Positions 37,253-46,838 of a DNA stretch of 64,000 bases are shown here, piece by piece. The stretch lies in NCBI GenBank assembly GCA_903835185.1, contig CAILLX010000163.1, positions 52,087 to 116,086 of the forward strand. The letters run 5' to 3'. The position numbers were made by a program, and so were the translations under genes. The notes beneath the pieces are model-generated. The model ran no database searches. It was not told the DNA's origin and saw only the letters and a list, made by a program, of their open reading frames with translations. This DNA comes from an uncultured bacterium. Lineage in GTDB: Bacteria > Cyanobacteriota > Vampirovibrionia > Obscuribacterales > Obscuribacteraceae. The first letter of the stretch is position 1. Each line of letters begins with the position of its first letter.

Positions 37253-38696
37253 CTGCCGAACAGCGCTTCTCATCTGTGTCTTGGCTTCAGTCATCTTTGG
37301 TGCAAGCATTCAGTTCTCGCTGGCTGCGGACCACAAGCAGCTCGGGTCTCAGCCTTCCTGTGGCTGTAAGGGGCTGGCAAATGTGATGGTTGGCAAGTTT
37401 ATGAAGAAAAGTTTTGCGGATGACCTGATCAAGCAGCTTCTGAGAAATCCGTATAACCCTGAGGCACGGCTGGCAATGGGCATGTACTATGAGGTGCACG
37501 GTATGTCCTATGAAGCTCTTTCTCAATATACAGAAGCAGAAAGACTCAAGCCTTCGAATCCTGGAGGTATGCTGGGGCAAGCTCGTGTATATATGGTAGT
37601 CAGGCAATTCGATCTGGCGGATCGTTTTTTGAGCCGGATCAGAAGTAAGTTTCCCGATGTTTTGGATGGCGATCTTCTGCAGTTCATGTCTTATAGCATG
37701 CAGGGGAAACCCGACGTGGCAGAGCGTTGGTTGAATCAACGGATACATTTGTACCCCAACAATTTCAAACTGAAACTGGTTAAGGCGACTCTACTAGCGG
37801 TGCACAACCACATTGAGGAGTCGCTGGGCATCTGCAACCAGGTTCTTGCGGTGCAGCAAAACTATTTCCCGGCAATAATCTTAAAAACAAGTGACCTGAA
37901 GCGCCTCGGGCATAACGAGGAGGCGTTTCGCGTGGTATTCCGATGTTTTGAAGAGATGCCATACGAGATACGCATGTGTTGGTTTTATTTGCGGTTGTTG
38001 CTTGACGAAAAACGTCCGGACCTTGCCCTGGAGCCAGCCCTGGCCATGTTTGCATTAAGCGAGCCGGGCAATGAGCACGAAGAGAAATTGGCACGACTTT
38101 TTGCCACTTCATTTCTGGCAACAGCCGCGTCTCAGGCTGCGGAGCAAACAATTGCCAGAGTTACAAGCAAGCTTACTGACAAAAAAGTGGCAGCACGATT
38201 CCAGAAAAATATGGGTGATGTTTTTGATCGTCTTGGGCGCCCCAATTTAGCACTGCAGCATTACAGCTCGTCGCTTTTGTTATCCGAGCATGAGGTAGCA
38301 GCGTATATGCGGGTTGCCCGCTATGCCGAAACAAGAGCGCGAGATTGTCAGGCAGCTTTAGCTGAATATGAGGCGGCGCTTAAATATGCGAGCCCAAAAG
38401 ACTGCGTAGTCTTGCTTCCCCGCATAGCTCACCTGAAGGCAAGGGTATCATTGCTTCCCAACGATGTTGTCTGGCAGCTGCGGGACAAGTGCTGGTTTGC
38501 CTGGCTCGCAATGGCGTCTCCTCTGCCGGTCGCGGTAGACCTTGTCAGATTTCGGAAGGAGCTATCTAACCCCTATGCACTGCTCGGTCTACCGGAGATG
38601 GCATCTGGATCGGGTGGATCTGGAGTGTTGCCTGCTGTGATGAAACCTGCAATGAGTCCTGTGATCAGCTTGCCTCAGCAAGCGAAAATGAATTGA
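37224..38696 (+). CDS. Exported TPR-repeat protein
   Basis: Signal peptide; PEARLAMGMYYEVHGMSYEALSQYTEAERLKPSNPGGMLG TPR-like repeats. Confidence 0.7.
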   Translation: MLVLANLKASCRTALLICVLASVIFGASIQFSLAADHKQLGSQPSCGCKGLANVMVGKFMKKSFADDLIKQLLRNPYNPEARLAMGMYYEVHGMSYEALSQYTEAERLKPSNPGGMLGQARVYMVVRQFDLADRFLSRIRSKFPDVLDGDLLQFMSYSMQGKPDVAERWLNQRIHLYPNNFKLKLVKATLLAVHNHIEESLGICNQVLAVQQNYFPAIILKTSDLKRLGHNEEAFRVVFRCFEEMPYEIRMCWFYLRLLLDEKRPDLALEPALAMFALSEPGNEHEEKLARLFATSFLATAASQAAEQTIARVTSKLTDKKVAARFQKNMGDVFDRLGRPNLALQHYSSSLLLSEHEVAAYMRVARYAETRARDCQAALAEYEAALKYASPKDCVVLLPRIAHLKARVSLLPNDVVWQLRDKCWFAWLAMASPLPVAVDLVRFRKELSNPYALLGLPEMASGSGGSGVLPAVMKPAMSPVISLPQQAKMN

Positions 38697-38738
38697 TTCA
38701 GTGGCAGCCTGTTCTAATACGATGAATGGGTCTAAGGG

Positions 38739-40241
38739 CTAATCATCCCACGGCTCCTTGGGATGTGGAGGTGAGAGTGCAGCTGTGCCGCCTGTAGGTG
38801 CTGTATAGTGCATGTCCACAAACGGGTGTGACATTACACCATTCTCGTCAGCAACTGGCGGCTCAGACAGGTCAATTCTTGCTGCATCATTATGCAAAGA
38901 ATTGGAGACTGGAGGGATGTATGTGGCAGGCGAATGAGGCGTTGCATTGACGGCTGGCTTGTCAGGTTGGTGAGTGACAGTTGGGACCAGTATGACCGGA
39001 TGTGGTGGCATATAAGGTGAAGATGGCTGCTGCGCCGGTCTATTGGTAAAGCTTAAGAGCAGGAGCCCAGCTGCAATGAGGATAGCTGCTCCGGCAGCCA
39101 CTCCACGAACGATGGTCCGAGTCTTTTGGGCTGCCCCCACAGGGCAATCTTTCACCTGAAACTTGCCATCCTTTCTCCTATAGAAGCAGAAGTCTTCTCG
39201 TCCTTCGTGCTTCGCGACCAGCACTCTTGCCTCTTGCTCGTCCAGCTCGGACAGGTCGTAAACCTGCTGGTGGCATCGTGTGCAGTATTTCACGCGCGAT
39301 CTACCGCTCATCGAAGCCCACTGGACCGGACAATCGGAGGACAGACGAAAGTGTTCCAGGGGGCGGATTGGAGGCGAGGGTGCTGGTGGCTGTTCGTGTA
39401 TGACTGCAGCGGCAACGAGAATGCGTTCTGCCTCCTTTCTGCTGGCTTGCTGTTCTATCTTTTGCAGTTGGTCGAGATCGAAAATGGTCTTCTTTGCATC
39501 TCTTGGCAGCTTGGCCCCTTTGAGAACCTGATTGATAGGTGCTGCCTGCAGAGGAGCTGCCGGATTGGCATTACTCCCTGGACTGGTGATTTCTACAGGC
39601 GATTGTCTCACCTGAGAAGGTACCTCGCCTGAGCATAAAAGCTCAACCTGACCTGGCTTACTGTCCGAATGATAAGAATTGTCTGTTAGTGGTCTGTCCA
39701 TGTCCGGTTCATGTGGATCTGTCACCCGGTCGGAGGCGCTGGGAGCAGCAGCTACAACGTCAAGATCTTGAAATGTTTTTTTCAGAAATCTCGGGTTTTT
39801 GAATGGATCGGGCGTCTGGTCCAACTGTTGAGACTGGGTGGGTATCGGGACCTTTGCTTCAGCAGCCGAATGGACAGGAGAGGCAACAGATTGTTCGGGG
39901 GCTGATCGTTGCTCTGGTACGGTCAGTGAAGAAAGCGGTTGATGCTCTGGTGCTATTTCGGGGAAGGTTCGTTTAAGCAGCTTTGAAACTTTGACTCTGC
40001 CTGGGCCGGCACTGCCGCTACTGGAGGCTGACGGAAGCTGGCTGCCGGGCACAGCTGTATCAGCGGACGCGACAATGTTGTCTGCCGAGCGATAGCTCTT
40101 ATCGTCTGGACCTACATTCGTGCCATTGTCCAATTTGTCCTCGCCGGTGCTAAGAAAAATCTTTGCATTGCAACAAAAAGCAGACCAGCTCAATGTTTCT
40201 TTCACTATGATACACAGAACAAAGCATTTTCTGAGCAGCAT
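38739..40241 (-). CDS. Paralogue of the 25984-27444 protein: K/R-T-x-x-D/E tags, Cys-ribbon (CPVG) domain, TM helix, Pro-rich tail (start codon uncertain)
   Basis: LKRTFPE, LKKTFQD, AKKTIFD; CPVQWASMSGRSRVKYCTRCHQQVYDLSELDEQEARVLV...DGKFQVKDCPVG; AAGAAILIAAGLLLLSF. Confidence 0.75.
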   Translation of the reverse strand: MLLRKCFVLCIIVKETLSWSAFCCNAKIFLSTGEDKLDNGTNVGPDDKSYRSADNIVASADTAVPGSQLPSASSSGSAGPGRVKVSKLLKRTFPEIAPEHQPLSSLTVPEQRSAPEQSVASPVHSAAEAKVPIPTQSQQLDQTPDPFKNPRFLKKTFQDLDVVAAAPSASDRVTDPHEPDMDRPLTDNSYHSDSKPGQVELLCSGEVPSQVRQSPVEITSPGSNANPAAPLQAAPINQVLKGAKLPRDAKKTIFDLDQLQKIEQQASRKEAERILVAAAVIHEQPPAPSPPIRPLEHFRLSSDCPVQWASMSGRSRVKYCTRCHQQVYDLSELDEQEARVLVAKHEGREDFCFYRRKDGKFQVKDCPVGAAQKTRTIVRGVAAGAAILIAAGLLLLSFTNRPAQQPSSPYMPPHPVILVPTVTHQPDKPAVNATPHSPATYIPPVSNSLHNDAARIDLSEPPVADENGVMSHPFVDMHYTAPTGGTAALSPPHPKEPWDD

Positions 40242-40407
40242 TATGCTTAAACCTTTGGATTGTCATATCCAGGCTAATTGCTGCGTTTGCGAGAGTTATA
40301 CTATCGGTGTGATTGTGTGGAAACTCCATTCGCCTTAGACCAGGGAGCATCGTTGTGCCAATCGACACAATGCTGCCCTGACTGCCGATACCAATTGTTG
40401 GTGATGC

Positions 40408-41694
40408 ATGTCCAAAGTCTTGATTGCTGCTGGCGACGCGGAACTGTCTTCTCTGATGGAGAACTGGCTGTGTCAGGAGAAGCATATTGTTGCTGTGGTG
40501 GACAACGGACTGGACTGTTGGGAGCATCTCAATACTTTTCGATACGATCTTGTGCTTATTGACTGGGACTTGCCCCAGTTGCAGGGCATTGATATCCTGA
40601 AACGATTCCGCGGCACAGGTGGTACCACGCCGATCATCCTTCTGTCTGCACATACGACTGTTGCTGACAAGGAATTAGGATTTGATGCCGGTGCTAACGA
40701 TCTTTTGACAAAACCGTTTTACTTCAATGAGTTCTCGCGACGAGTTAACAATATTTTGTGTGGACGGGGAAGTGAGGCTGGTTCAAGCTGCTGGTCGGGA
40801 GCAGGCAATGAACATGTTTTGCAAAGAGGAGATCTAATCGGAACTGCTCTTGCCTCCAAGTATGAGTTTCTTGAAGTATTGGGTGAAGGTGGGCTAGGGC
40901 TGGTATTTAAGGTGAGGCACCCGCACCTGGGAAGGCTGCTGGCAGTTAAGATGATTGTTTCTCCTGATACGAGTGTACAGGGTGTGGCTCGATTTGAACG
41001 CGAAGCTAGAGCTTTGTGCCGGCTGGATCATCCGAATATTGTCACCATCTATGATTTTGGTGTTACTGAGCGCAAGCAGTCATATATGGTTCTGGAGTTT
41101 ATTGATGGTCAAGATCTTGACACGATTTTGGAGCATGAAGACCATTTATCAGTTGAACAAACACTTGAGATATTGATTCAGGTCTCTGATGGGCTGGCTC
41201 ATGCTCATGAGATGGGCGTTTTGCATCGTGACATGAAACCAGGCAATATCATGCTCAGGCGAACTGGTGGCAGGGTCTCTGTGGTCAAAGTGCTTGACTT
41301 TGGACTGGCCAAGTTGACAGTGCCAGAGTCACAAAATCAGATTGCACTCACCTGGACAGGGCAAGTGTGTGGTTCGCCACCTTATATGAGCCCCGAACAG
41401 GTGCGTGGCAAACAGGTAGACGAAAGGTCAGACGTTTATTCTGTGGGTTGTATGCTCTATGAGATGTTGACTGGCTACACTCCGTTCGTGTCGAATAAAG
41501 TCATAGATATAATGCTTATGCACCTGGAGTATCAGCACGAACCGCTGCGCTGCGTTCGCCCCGACCTGGATTTGCCGGAGGATTTGGAGTCTATCGTAGC
41601 AAGAGCGCTCGAAAAGGATCCGCAACTGCGTTATCAGTCGATTGTGGCATTCAGAGATGATCTTGAGCACGTTCAGCATAAGTATAAGAGCTAG
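40408..41694 (+). CDS. Receiver-domain / Ser-Thr protein kinase fusion (degenerate receiver)
   Basis: Receiver with VLIDWDLP and LTKPF but AAGD in place of VDDD; kinase VLGEGGLGLVFKV, LHRDMKPGNIML, DFGLAK, GSPPYMSPEQ. Confidence 0.92.
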   Translation: MSKVLIAAGDAELSSLMENWLCQEKHIVAVVDNGLDCWEHLNTFRYDLVLIDWDLPQLQGIDILKRFRGTGGTTPIILLSAHTTVADKELGFDAGANDLLTKPFYFNEFSRRVNNILCGRGSEAGSSCWSGAGNEHVLQRGDLIGTALASKYEFLEVLGEGGLGLVFKVRHPHLGRLLAVKMIVSPDTSVQGVARFEREARALCRLDHPNIVTIYDFGVTERKQSYMVLEFIDGQDLDTILEHEDHLSVEQTLEILIQVSDGLAHAHEMGVLHRDMKPGNIMLRRTGGRVSVVKVLDFGLAKLTVPESQNQIALTWTGQVCGSPPYMSPEQVRGKQVDERSDVYSVGCMLYEMLTGYTPFVSNKVIDIMLMHLEYQHEPLRCVRPDLDLPEDLESIVARALEKDPQLRYQSIVAFRDDLEHVQHKYKS

Positions 41695-41750
41695 CCAGTA
41701 ATCTGGCTCTTCAATAGCTATCCTTGATCGGCTCACAAAGATGGCTGCCT

Positions 41751-43079
41751 CTATGCTTGCTGACCGCCTTGAGCCATTTTGAGCTTTAACTTGATGGCTT
41801 CCAGTGCGTCGATAAACTCGCGCATTGACGAATATCTTTCTTCGCGAGACCGTGCCAGAGCTTTGAAAAGAACAGGCTCAAGCTCTTCTGGGAAATTAAA
41901 ATCTGGGCGCAGTTCTTTCAGTGGAACAACATCTTCCTCAAGATGTTTGAGCATCACTTCCATACTGTTTTCGCCCAGGTGAGGCGGGCAGCCGGTCAGC
42001 GCTTCGTAGGCGACGCAGCCGAGTGCATAAATGTCTGAGCGCTCATCAAGGCTTTTCCCTCTCACCTGTTCTGGTGCCATATAGGGTGGGCTGCCAAAAA
42101 CTTGGCCCAGTTGTGTTAACTGCAGCGACTGTACAGATGGAATCGATTGTCTAATTTCAGGCTCTTTGAGTTTAGCAAAACCGAAATCGAGAATCTTTAC
42201 AACTGGCGGACGACCTGTATATTGTTTGAGCATTATATTGCTAGGCTTGATGTCCCTATGCAGAATGCCCATATCGTGAGCGTGAGCAATGCCGTCCCCT
42301 GCCTGAGTGCAGATATCAAGCGCCGATACTATTTCAAGCGCTCCTTGCTCGGACATAAGATCGGCAAGTGCTTTACCATCAATAAATTCCATCACCATAT
42401 AGGGTTGATTGTGTTCAGTGACGCCAAAATCATGAATAGTGATGATGTTATGGTGGTCCAGTCGGCTAACTGCTTTAGCCTCACGCTTGAAGCGCTCTAT
42501 GCTCTCTTCCTTCAACTGGTGTGAATGCAGCATCTTAATGGCAACCAGCTTTTCCATAAGCGGATGCATGGCTTTAAATACCATTCCCATCCCGCCTTCG
42601 CCTAAAACTTCTAGAAACTCATAGCGAGACGCCAGAAGTGTGCCTGTCAGATTAGCTCTTTTCAAGACGTCTTCGTTGCCGCTGCCGAGAGCCTTATAAA
42701 CAGTCGCCTGCGACTCCATCCGCCTTAATAAGGCACGAATGCGGGCAGAGAGCTCTTTCATGTGAAACGGTTTGGTCAGATAGTCATCAGCGCCGGAATC
42801 AAGACCAAGCTCTTTGTCGTTTACATCTGTGTGACCAGTTAGCATGAGGACAGGTGCCTTGCCGCCAGAGGCTCGATAGCGCTTGAGGATGTCTATGCCG
42901 TTAATGTCGGGAAGGTCCCAGTCAAGGATTAAGAGGTCGTATTGATTGTCTGATCGGCTTTTCTGCCAGCCTTCAAAGCCTGTGTGTACTACCTCGAGAG
43001 AATGCTTCTCATAAGCAAGCCAGTCTTCAACCGCTGAGGACAATTGCAGATCATCGTCAACGTAGAGAATTTTGGCCAT
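41751..43079 (-). CDS. Receiver-domain / Ser-Thr protein kinase fusion (canonical receiver)
   Basis: KILYVDDDLQLSS, LLILDWDLP, YLTKPF; kinase LGEGGMGMVFKA, LHRDIKPSNIML, DFGFAK, GSPPYMAPEQ. Confidence 0.93.
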   Translation of the reverse strand: MAKILYVDDDLQLSSAVEDWLAYEKHSLEVVHTGFEGWQKSRSDNQYDLLILDWDLPDINGIDILKRYRASGGKAPVLMLTGHTDVNDKELGLDSGADDYLTKPFHMKELSARIRALLRRMESQATVYKALGSGNEDVLKRANLTGTLLASRYEFLEVLGEGGMGMVFKAMHPLMEKLVAIKMLHSHQLKEESIERFKREAKAVSRLDHHNIITIHDFGVTEHNQPYMVMEFIDGKALADLMSEQGALEIVSALDICTQAGDGIAHAHDMGILHRDIKPSNIMLKQYTGRPPVVKILDFGFAKLKEPEIRQSIPSVQSLQLTQLGQVFGSPPYMAPEQVRGKSLDERSDIYALGCVAYEALTGCPPHLGENSMEVMLKHLEEDVVPLKELRPDFNFPEELEPVLFKALARSREERYSSMREFIDALEAIKLKLKMAQGGQQA

Positions 43080-43260
43080 AAGCTAGTAGTCACCTGTCTT
43101 CTTTGACACTATTGACCTGCTGTTCTAGAGACTGCCAGCAATAATCATAGCGAATAAAGTTGTGGTATAGCCAGATGTGTATCTCCGTTTGTTGCTCATT
43201 GCTTGTTCTGTCACAGTTCAGGTCAGCAGTCGAAGGAGATGAGTGGAGGTTAATCTTTTA

Positions 43261-45567
43261 TCAGGAGGATTGGGTACTCAAACATTCAACGATAAGTTCG
43301 CCTTCTTTCTCGTCGACGAGCGCTTTGCCGCCTTGTTCGAGTTTGCCAAAAAGGATCTCTTCGGCAAGTTTTTCTTTGACCTTTTGCTGAATAAGTCTGG
43401 CCATAGGTCGCGCCCCGAAAAGCCTGTCGAAACCCTTGGCAGAGAGCCACTTTCTTGCTTTATCAGTTAGCTCAAGTTCAACTTGCTTTTCTTCTAGTTG
43501 CTCACGCAATTCGTTCATGAATTTATCAACTACCCTGCTAATGTCTTCCAGTGTCAATTGATTGAACACGATCCAGGCATCAAGACGATTGCGGAATTCT
43601 GGAGAGAATGCCCTTTCTATGGCGCTCCTGGCTTTAGCGCCGTCGGCTTTGCTTGCTGTGCGGGTGGTTGTATCAGCTGCTGAGGAAGTGGCAATACGAA
43701 AACCTACGTCTTCGCTTGTCATTTCGCGAGCACCAGCATTGGTTGTCATAATGACAATGACATTGCGAAAGTCGGCTTTCTTGCCGTTGTTGTCAGTCAG
43801 TGTGGCATGGTCCATCACCTGCAGCAGAATGTTGAAGAGATCTTCGTGAGCTTTCTCAATCTCATCGAGGACCACAACTGCATATGGTGTCTTGTTGATT
43901 GCGTCAGTAAGCAGTCCGCCTTGATCAAAGCCGACATAGCCTGGCGGTGCCCCAATCAAGCGTGAAACAGTATGTTTCTCCATATATTCGCTCATGTCAT
44001 AGCGGAGGAAGCTGACACCGAGCACTCTGGCAAGCTGTTTGGCCAGCTCAGTTTTTCCCACACCGGTAGGACCAGAAAAAAGGAAAGATCCAATAGGTTT
44101 GCCGGCATTACCAAGCCCTGATCGTGAAAGCTTGATTGCTTTGACCAGTTGCTCTATGGCATGATCCTGTCCATAGATGACGCTCTTGAGCTCGTGTTCG
44201 AGGTCTTGCAGGCGTTGCTTGTCCGACCCCGATACCGACTTCGGTGGCACTTTAGCCATTCTGGCAACTACAGCCTCGATATCTTGCTGCGTAACTTCGC
44301 GCGATGGTCGCTCTGCCAGTGGAACAAGCTTGACCATTGCTCCTACTTCATCGATAACATCAATGGCTTTATCAGGGAGAAACCTGTCGTTTATATATTT
44401 AGCTGCAAGCTCAGCTGCTGCTCGAATGGCATCATCAGTATAAGTGATACCGTGGTGCTCCTCGTAGTAGCTCTTGAGCCCTTGTAGTATGCGCACTGTG
44501 TCAGCAATACTTGGCTCGCCGATCTCGATCTTTTGGAAGCGCCTTCCCAGAGCTTTGTCACGTTCAAAGGATGCTTTATATTCAGGATAGGTGGTCGAAC
44601 CAATACAACGTAGATCACCGCTGGCCAGAGCCGGCTTGAGGATGTTTGATGCATCTATAGAACCGCCGCTGACTGCACCGGCTCCAACAATAGTGTGAAT
44701 CTCGTCTATGACTAGAATGACACCAGGTTTCTTTTGGAGCGCCTTAATTACTGACTTCAGACGCTGCTCAAACTCGCCACGATATTTAGTGCCAGCAATT
44801 AGAGCCCCCATATCGAGTCCGTATACTTCAGCACCTTTGATGGCATCAGGCACTTCATTGCGCTGAATCTTAAGAGCCAGTCCTTCGGCAATTGCAGTTT
44901 TGCCTACACCAGGGTCGCCGACATAAATAGGGTTGTTCTTCCGTCTGCGACAGAGAACCTGGATTGTGCGAGCTACTTCAGCTTCTCTGCCAATTAATGG
45001 ATCGATCTTGTTTTTTTTAGCCTGGTCAATCAGGTTGACAGTGAAGGCACTCAGTGGATCGCGAGCATCTCTGGAGCCTGCCTCTGGATCCTTATCACCT
45101 GCTTGCTCAGTTTCATCATCGTCTTCGCCAGCTTGTGATTTTGACACGCCGTGAGAGATGAAATTCAAGACGTCAAGACGGGTGATGCCCTGTTTTTCCA
45201 GGAGATAGGCAGCGTGTGAATTGCGTTCTTGATACATTGCTGCCAGAATATTTCCGCTGTCAATAGTAACCTGTCCGGAAGATTGTGCCTGCAGTGCGGC
45301 CCTTTGTAGCACACGTTCAAATGAAGAAGTCTGCTCTGGCAGTGTGTCTGCGTAATGTGGCAGCTGCTCCATCTGCTCTAAGAAAAACTTCTCAAGTTGT
45401 TGCTTCAGCTCGTCAACATGACCGCCGCAACTTTTCACGACTTTTATACCGGTCTGTTCATGGAGCAGAGCATAAAGGAGGTGCTCAAGTGTGATGTACT
45501 CGTGGTGTCGCCGTACAGCTTCTTCAACTGCTGCATTGAGAGTTCGTTGCAATTCTTTGGAGATCAT
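43261..45567 (-). CDS. clpA: ATP-dependent Clp protease ATP-binding subunit ClpA
   Basis: Clp N-domain; GDPGVGKTAIAEGLA and GPTGVGKTELAKQLA Walker A; FSPEFRNRLD; adjacent to clpS. Confidence 0.93.
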   Translation of the reverse strand: MISKELQRTLNAAVEEAVRRHHEYITLEHLLYALLHEQTGIKVVKSCGGHVDELKQQLEKFFLEQMEQLPHYADTLPEQTSSFERVLQRAALQAQSSGQVTIDSGNILAAMYQERNSHAAYLLEKQGITRLDVLNFISHGVSKSQAGEDDDETEQAGDKDPEAGSRDARDPLSAFTVNLIDQAKKNKIDPLIGREAEVARTIQVLCRRRKNNPIYVGDPGVGKTAIAEGLALKIQRNEVPDAIKGAEVYGLDMGALIAGTKYRGEFEQRLKSVIKALQKKPGVILVIDEIHTIVGAGAVSGGSIDASNILKPALASGDLRCIGSTTYPEYKASFERDKALGRRFQKIEIGEPSIADTVRILQGLKSYYEEHHGITYTDDAIRAAAELAAKYINDRFLPDKAIDVIDEVGAMVKLVPLAERPSREVTQQDIEAVVARMAKVPPKSVSGSDKQRLQDLEHELKSVIYGQDHAIEQLVKAIKLSRSGLGNAGKPIGSFLFSGPTGVGKTELAKQLARVLGVSFLRYDMSEYMEKHTVSRLIGAPPGYVGFDQGGLLTDAINKTPYAVVVLDEIEKAHEDLFNILLQVMDHATLTDNNGKKADFRNVIVIMTTNAGAREMTSEDVGFRIATSSAADTTTRTASKADGAKARSAIERAFSPEFRNRLDAWIVFNQLTLEDISRVVDKFMNELREQLEEKQVELELTDKARKWLSAKGFDRLFGARPMARLIQQKVKEKLAEEILFGKLEQGGKALVDEKEGELIVECLSTQSS

Positions 45568-45575
45568 TTCTCGGG

Positions 45576-45896
45576 TTATTCCTGCTCAACTGTACACAAG
45601 AGTGGATATTCATTAGCTTGTGCTATCTGTGTGACCTTATTGACTTTAGCCTCGGCAACTTCATAGGTATAAACACCGGCTATGCCTATGCCCTGCTGGT
45701 GCACGTCTAACATTATTTTGACAGCTTCTTGCTCCGGTTTATGAAAAATGGAGACCAGCACAAATACGACAAACTCCATTGTCGTGAAGTCATCGTTGTG
45801 TAAAAGGACCTTAAAGAGCGGTGGTTTCTTGAGTTGCTGCTTGCGCTCTGTTGACAGTTCGCCTTCGTGCTGACCTTCATCTTCCCATGCAGGCAT
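45576..45896 (-). CDS. clpS: ATP-dependent Clp protease adaptor ClpS
   Basis: PLFKVLLHNDDFTTMEFVVFVL...HQQGIGIAGVYTYEVAEAKV; 8 bp upstream of clpA. Confidence 0.93.
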   Translation of the reverse strand: MPAWEDEGQHEGELSTERKQQLKKPPLFKVLLHNDDFTTMEFVVFVLVSIFHKPEQEAVKIMLDVHQQGIGIAGVYTYEVAEAKVNKVTQIAQANEYPLLCTVEQE

Positions 45897-46061
45897 GGTT
45901 AAGCCTCTCTTCTTATTTGTATCTGCAATGCTAGCACAGGCGTCCGGGACCGTTTGATGTAGGTCATGGGTGCAGGCAGTGCCACTCTTGCTGCTCACAG
46001 CCGCTTTGTTCACTTGCCTGCATCTTCGGGCAGCTTCCTTTCGGGAACAAGATGCAGCGAT

Positions 46062-46094
46062 AGTTAGTCTGGCTAACTATTAGCCTGGCTAACT
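46062..46094. promoter_or_regulatory. GTTAG/CTAAC half-site array, distal block
   Basis: AGTTAG-tctgg-CTAACT-ATTAG-cctgg-CTAACT read directly. Confidence 0.65.
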
Positions 46095-46253
46095 GCCCAC
46101 CTGTATGTATGGCGGTTGAGCAGAAGGAGTCCCTTGTGAGGATCTGCCGTATGACAACCGTAGACACCAGCCAGGAGGTTTGTTTAACGGACCTCTTGAA
46201 AAGTAAATTTCTATTTAATCCTCTGTTTATTCATTGTCGAGGAACATATGATA

Positions 46254-46280
46254 CTAACCGTTAGTCATACTAACAGTTAG
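46254..46280. promoter_or_regulatory. Putative MarR operator: tandem CTAACnGTTAG palindromes
   Basis: CTAAC-C-GTTAG-TCATA-CTAAC-A-GTTAG, ~45 bp before the MarR start codon. Confidence 0.75.
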
Positions 46281-46325
46281 CAATTCTGAGTGGCGTATAC
46301 CTATGTATGGCAATCGGAGAGAACC

Positions 46326-46832
46326 ATGCTCATTGGAGTGAATGAAGTGCCAGTTGTCGATACGACCCAAGAAGTGACAGCGCAGGCTGTGGCAGCTAGG
46401 ATTATGGAAACTGCTCCATTAATCATGTATTTCATCAGGCGCAACGCACGCAAGAATAAGAACTCGGAAGCATCTATAGCACGAGTGCGTGTGTTGGCCT
46501 TTCTGCAAAACTGTCCTGACTCATCGCTGACGAGGCTGTCAGAGTCGTTAGGTGTTACCAATGCGACAGCGTCTACTCTGGTGGAAAGTCTTGTTCAGGC
46601 TGGTCTTGTAGCGCGCAAGGATGATCCGGCAGAGCGACGCCGTATTTTGTTGCGGTTGACTAAAACAGGGCAACAACAGTTGGAGACATCACGACGGTTG
46701 CGTGTTGAAGAGATTGTTGAGGTAATCTCTAATCTATCACCGTCTAAACTGAAGCAGGTAGAAGAAAGTTTGACGTTACTCAAAGACAGCTTTAATCAGT
46801 CCAATTCTCAATATAGTAGCTGGAGTGTATAG
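46326..46832 (+). CDS. MarR-family transcriptional regulator
   Basis: SLTRLSESLGVTNATASTLVESLVQAGLVARKDDPAERRRILLRLTKTGQQ winged-HTH. Confidence 0.9.
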   Translation: MLIGVNEVPVVDTTQEVTAQAVAARIMETAPLIMYFIRRNARKNKNSEASIARVRVLAFLQNCPDSSLTRLSESLGVTNATASTLVESLVQAGLVARKDDPAERRRILLRLTKTGQQQLETSRRLRVEEIVEVISNLSPSKLKQVEESLTLLKDSFNQSNSQYSSWSV

Positions 46833-46838
46833 CATTCG

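Noticed and set aside
41693-41708. AGCCAG-TAAT-CTGGCT stem-loop between the convergent receiver-kinases
   Set aside because: Only a 6-bp stem, no T-tract, and it overlaps the stop codon; weak terminator evidence
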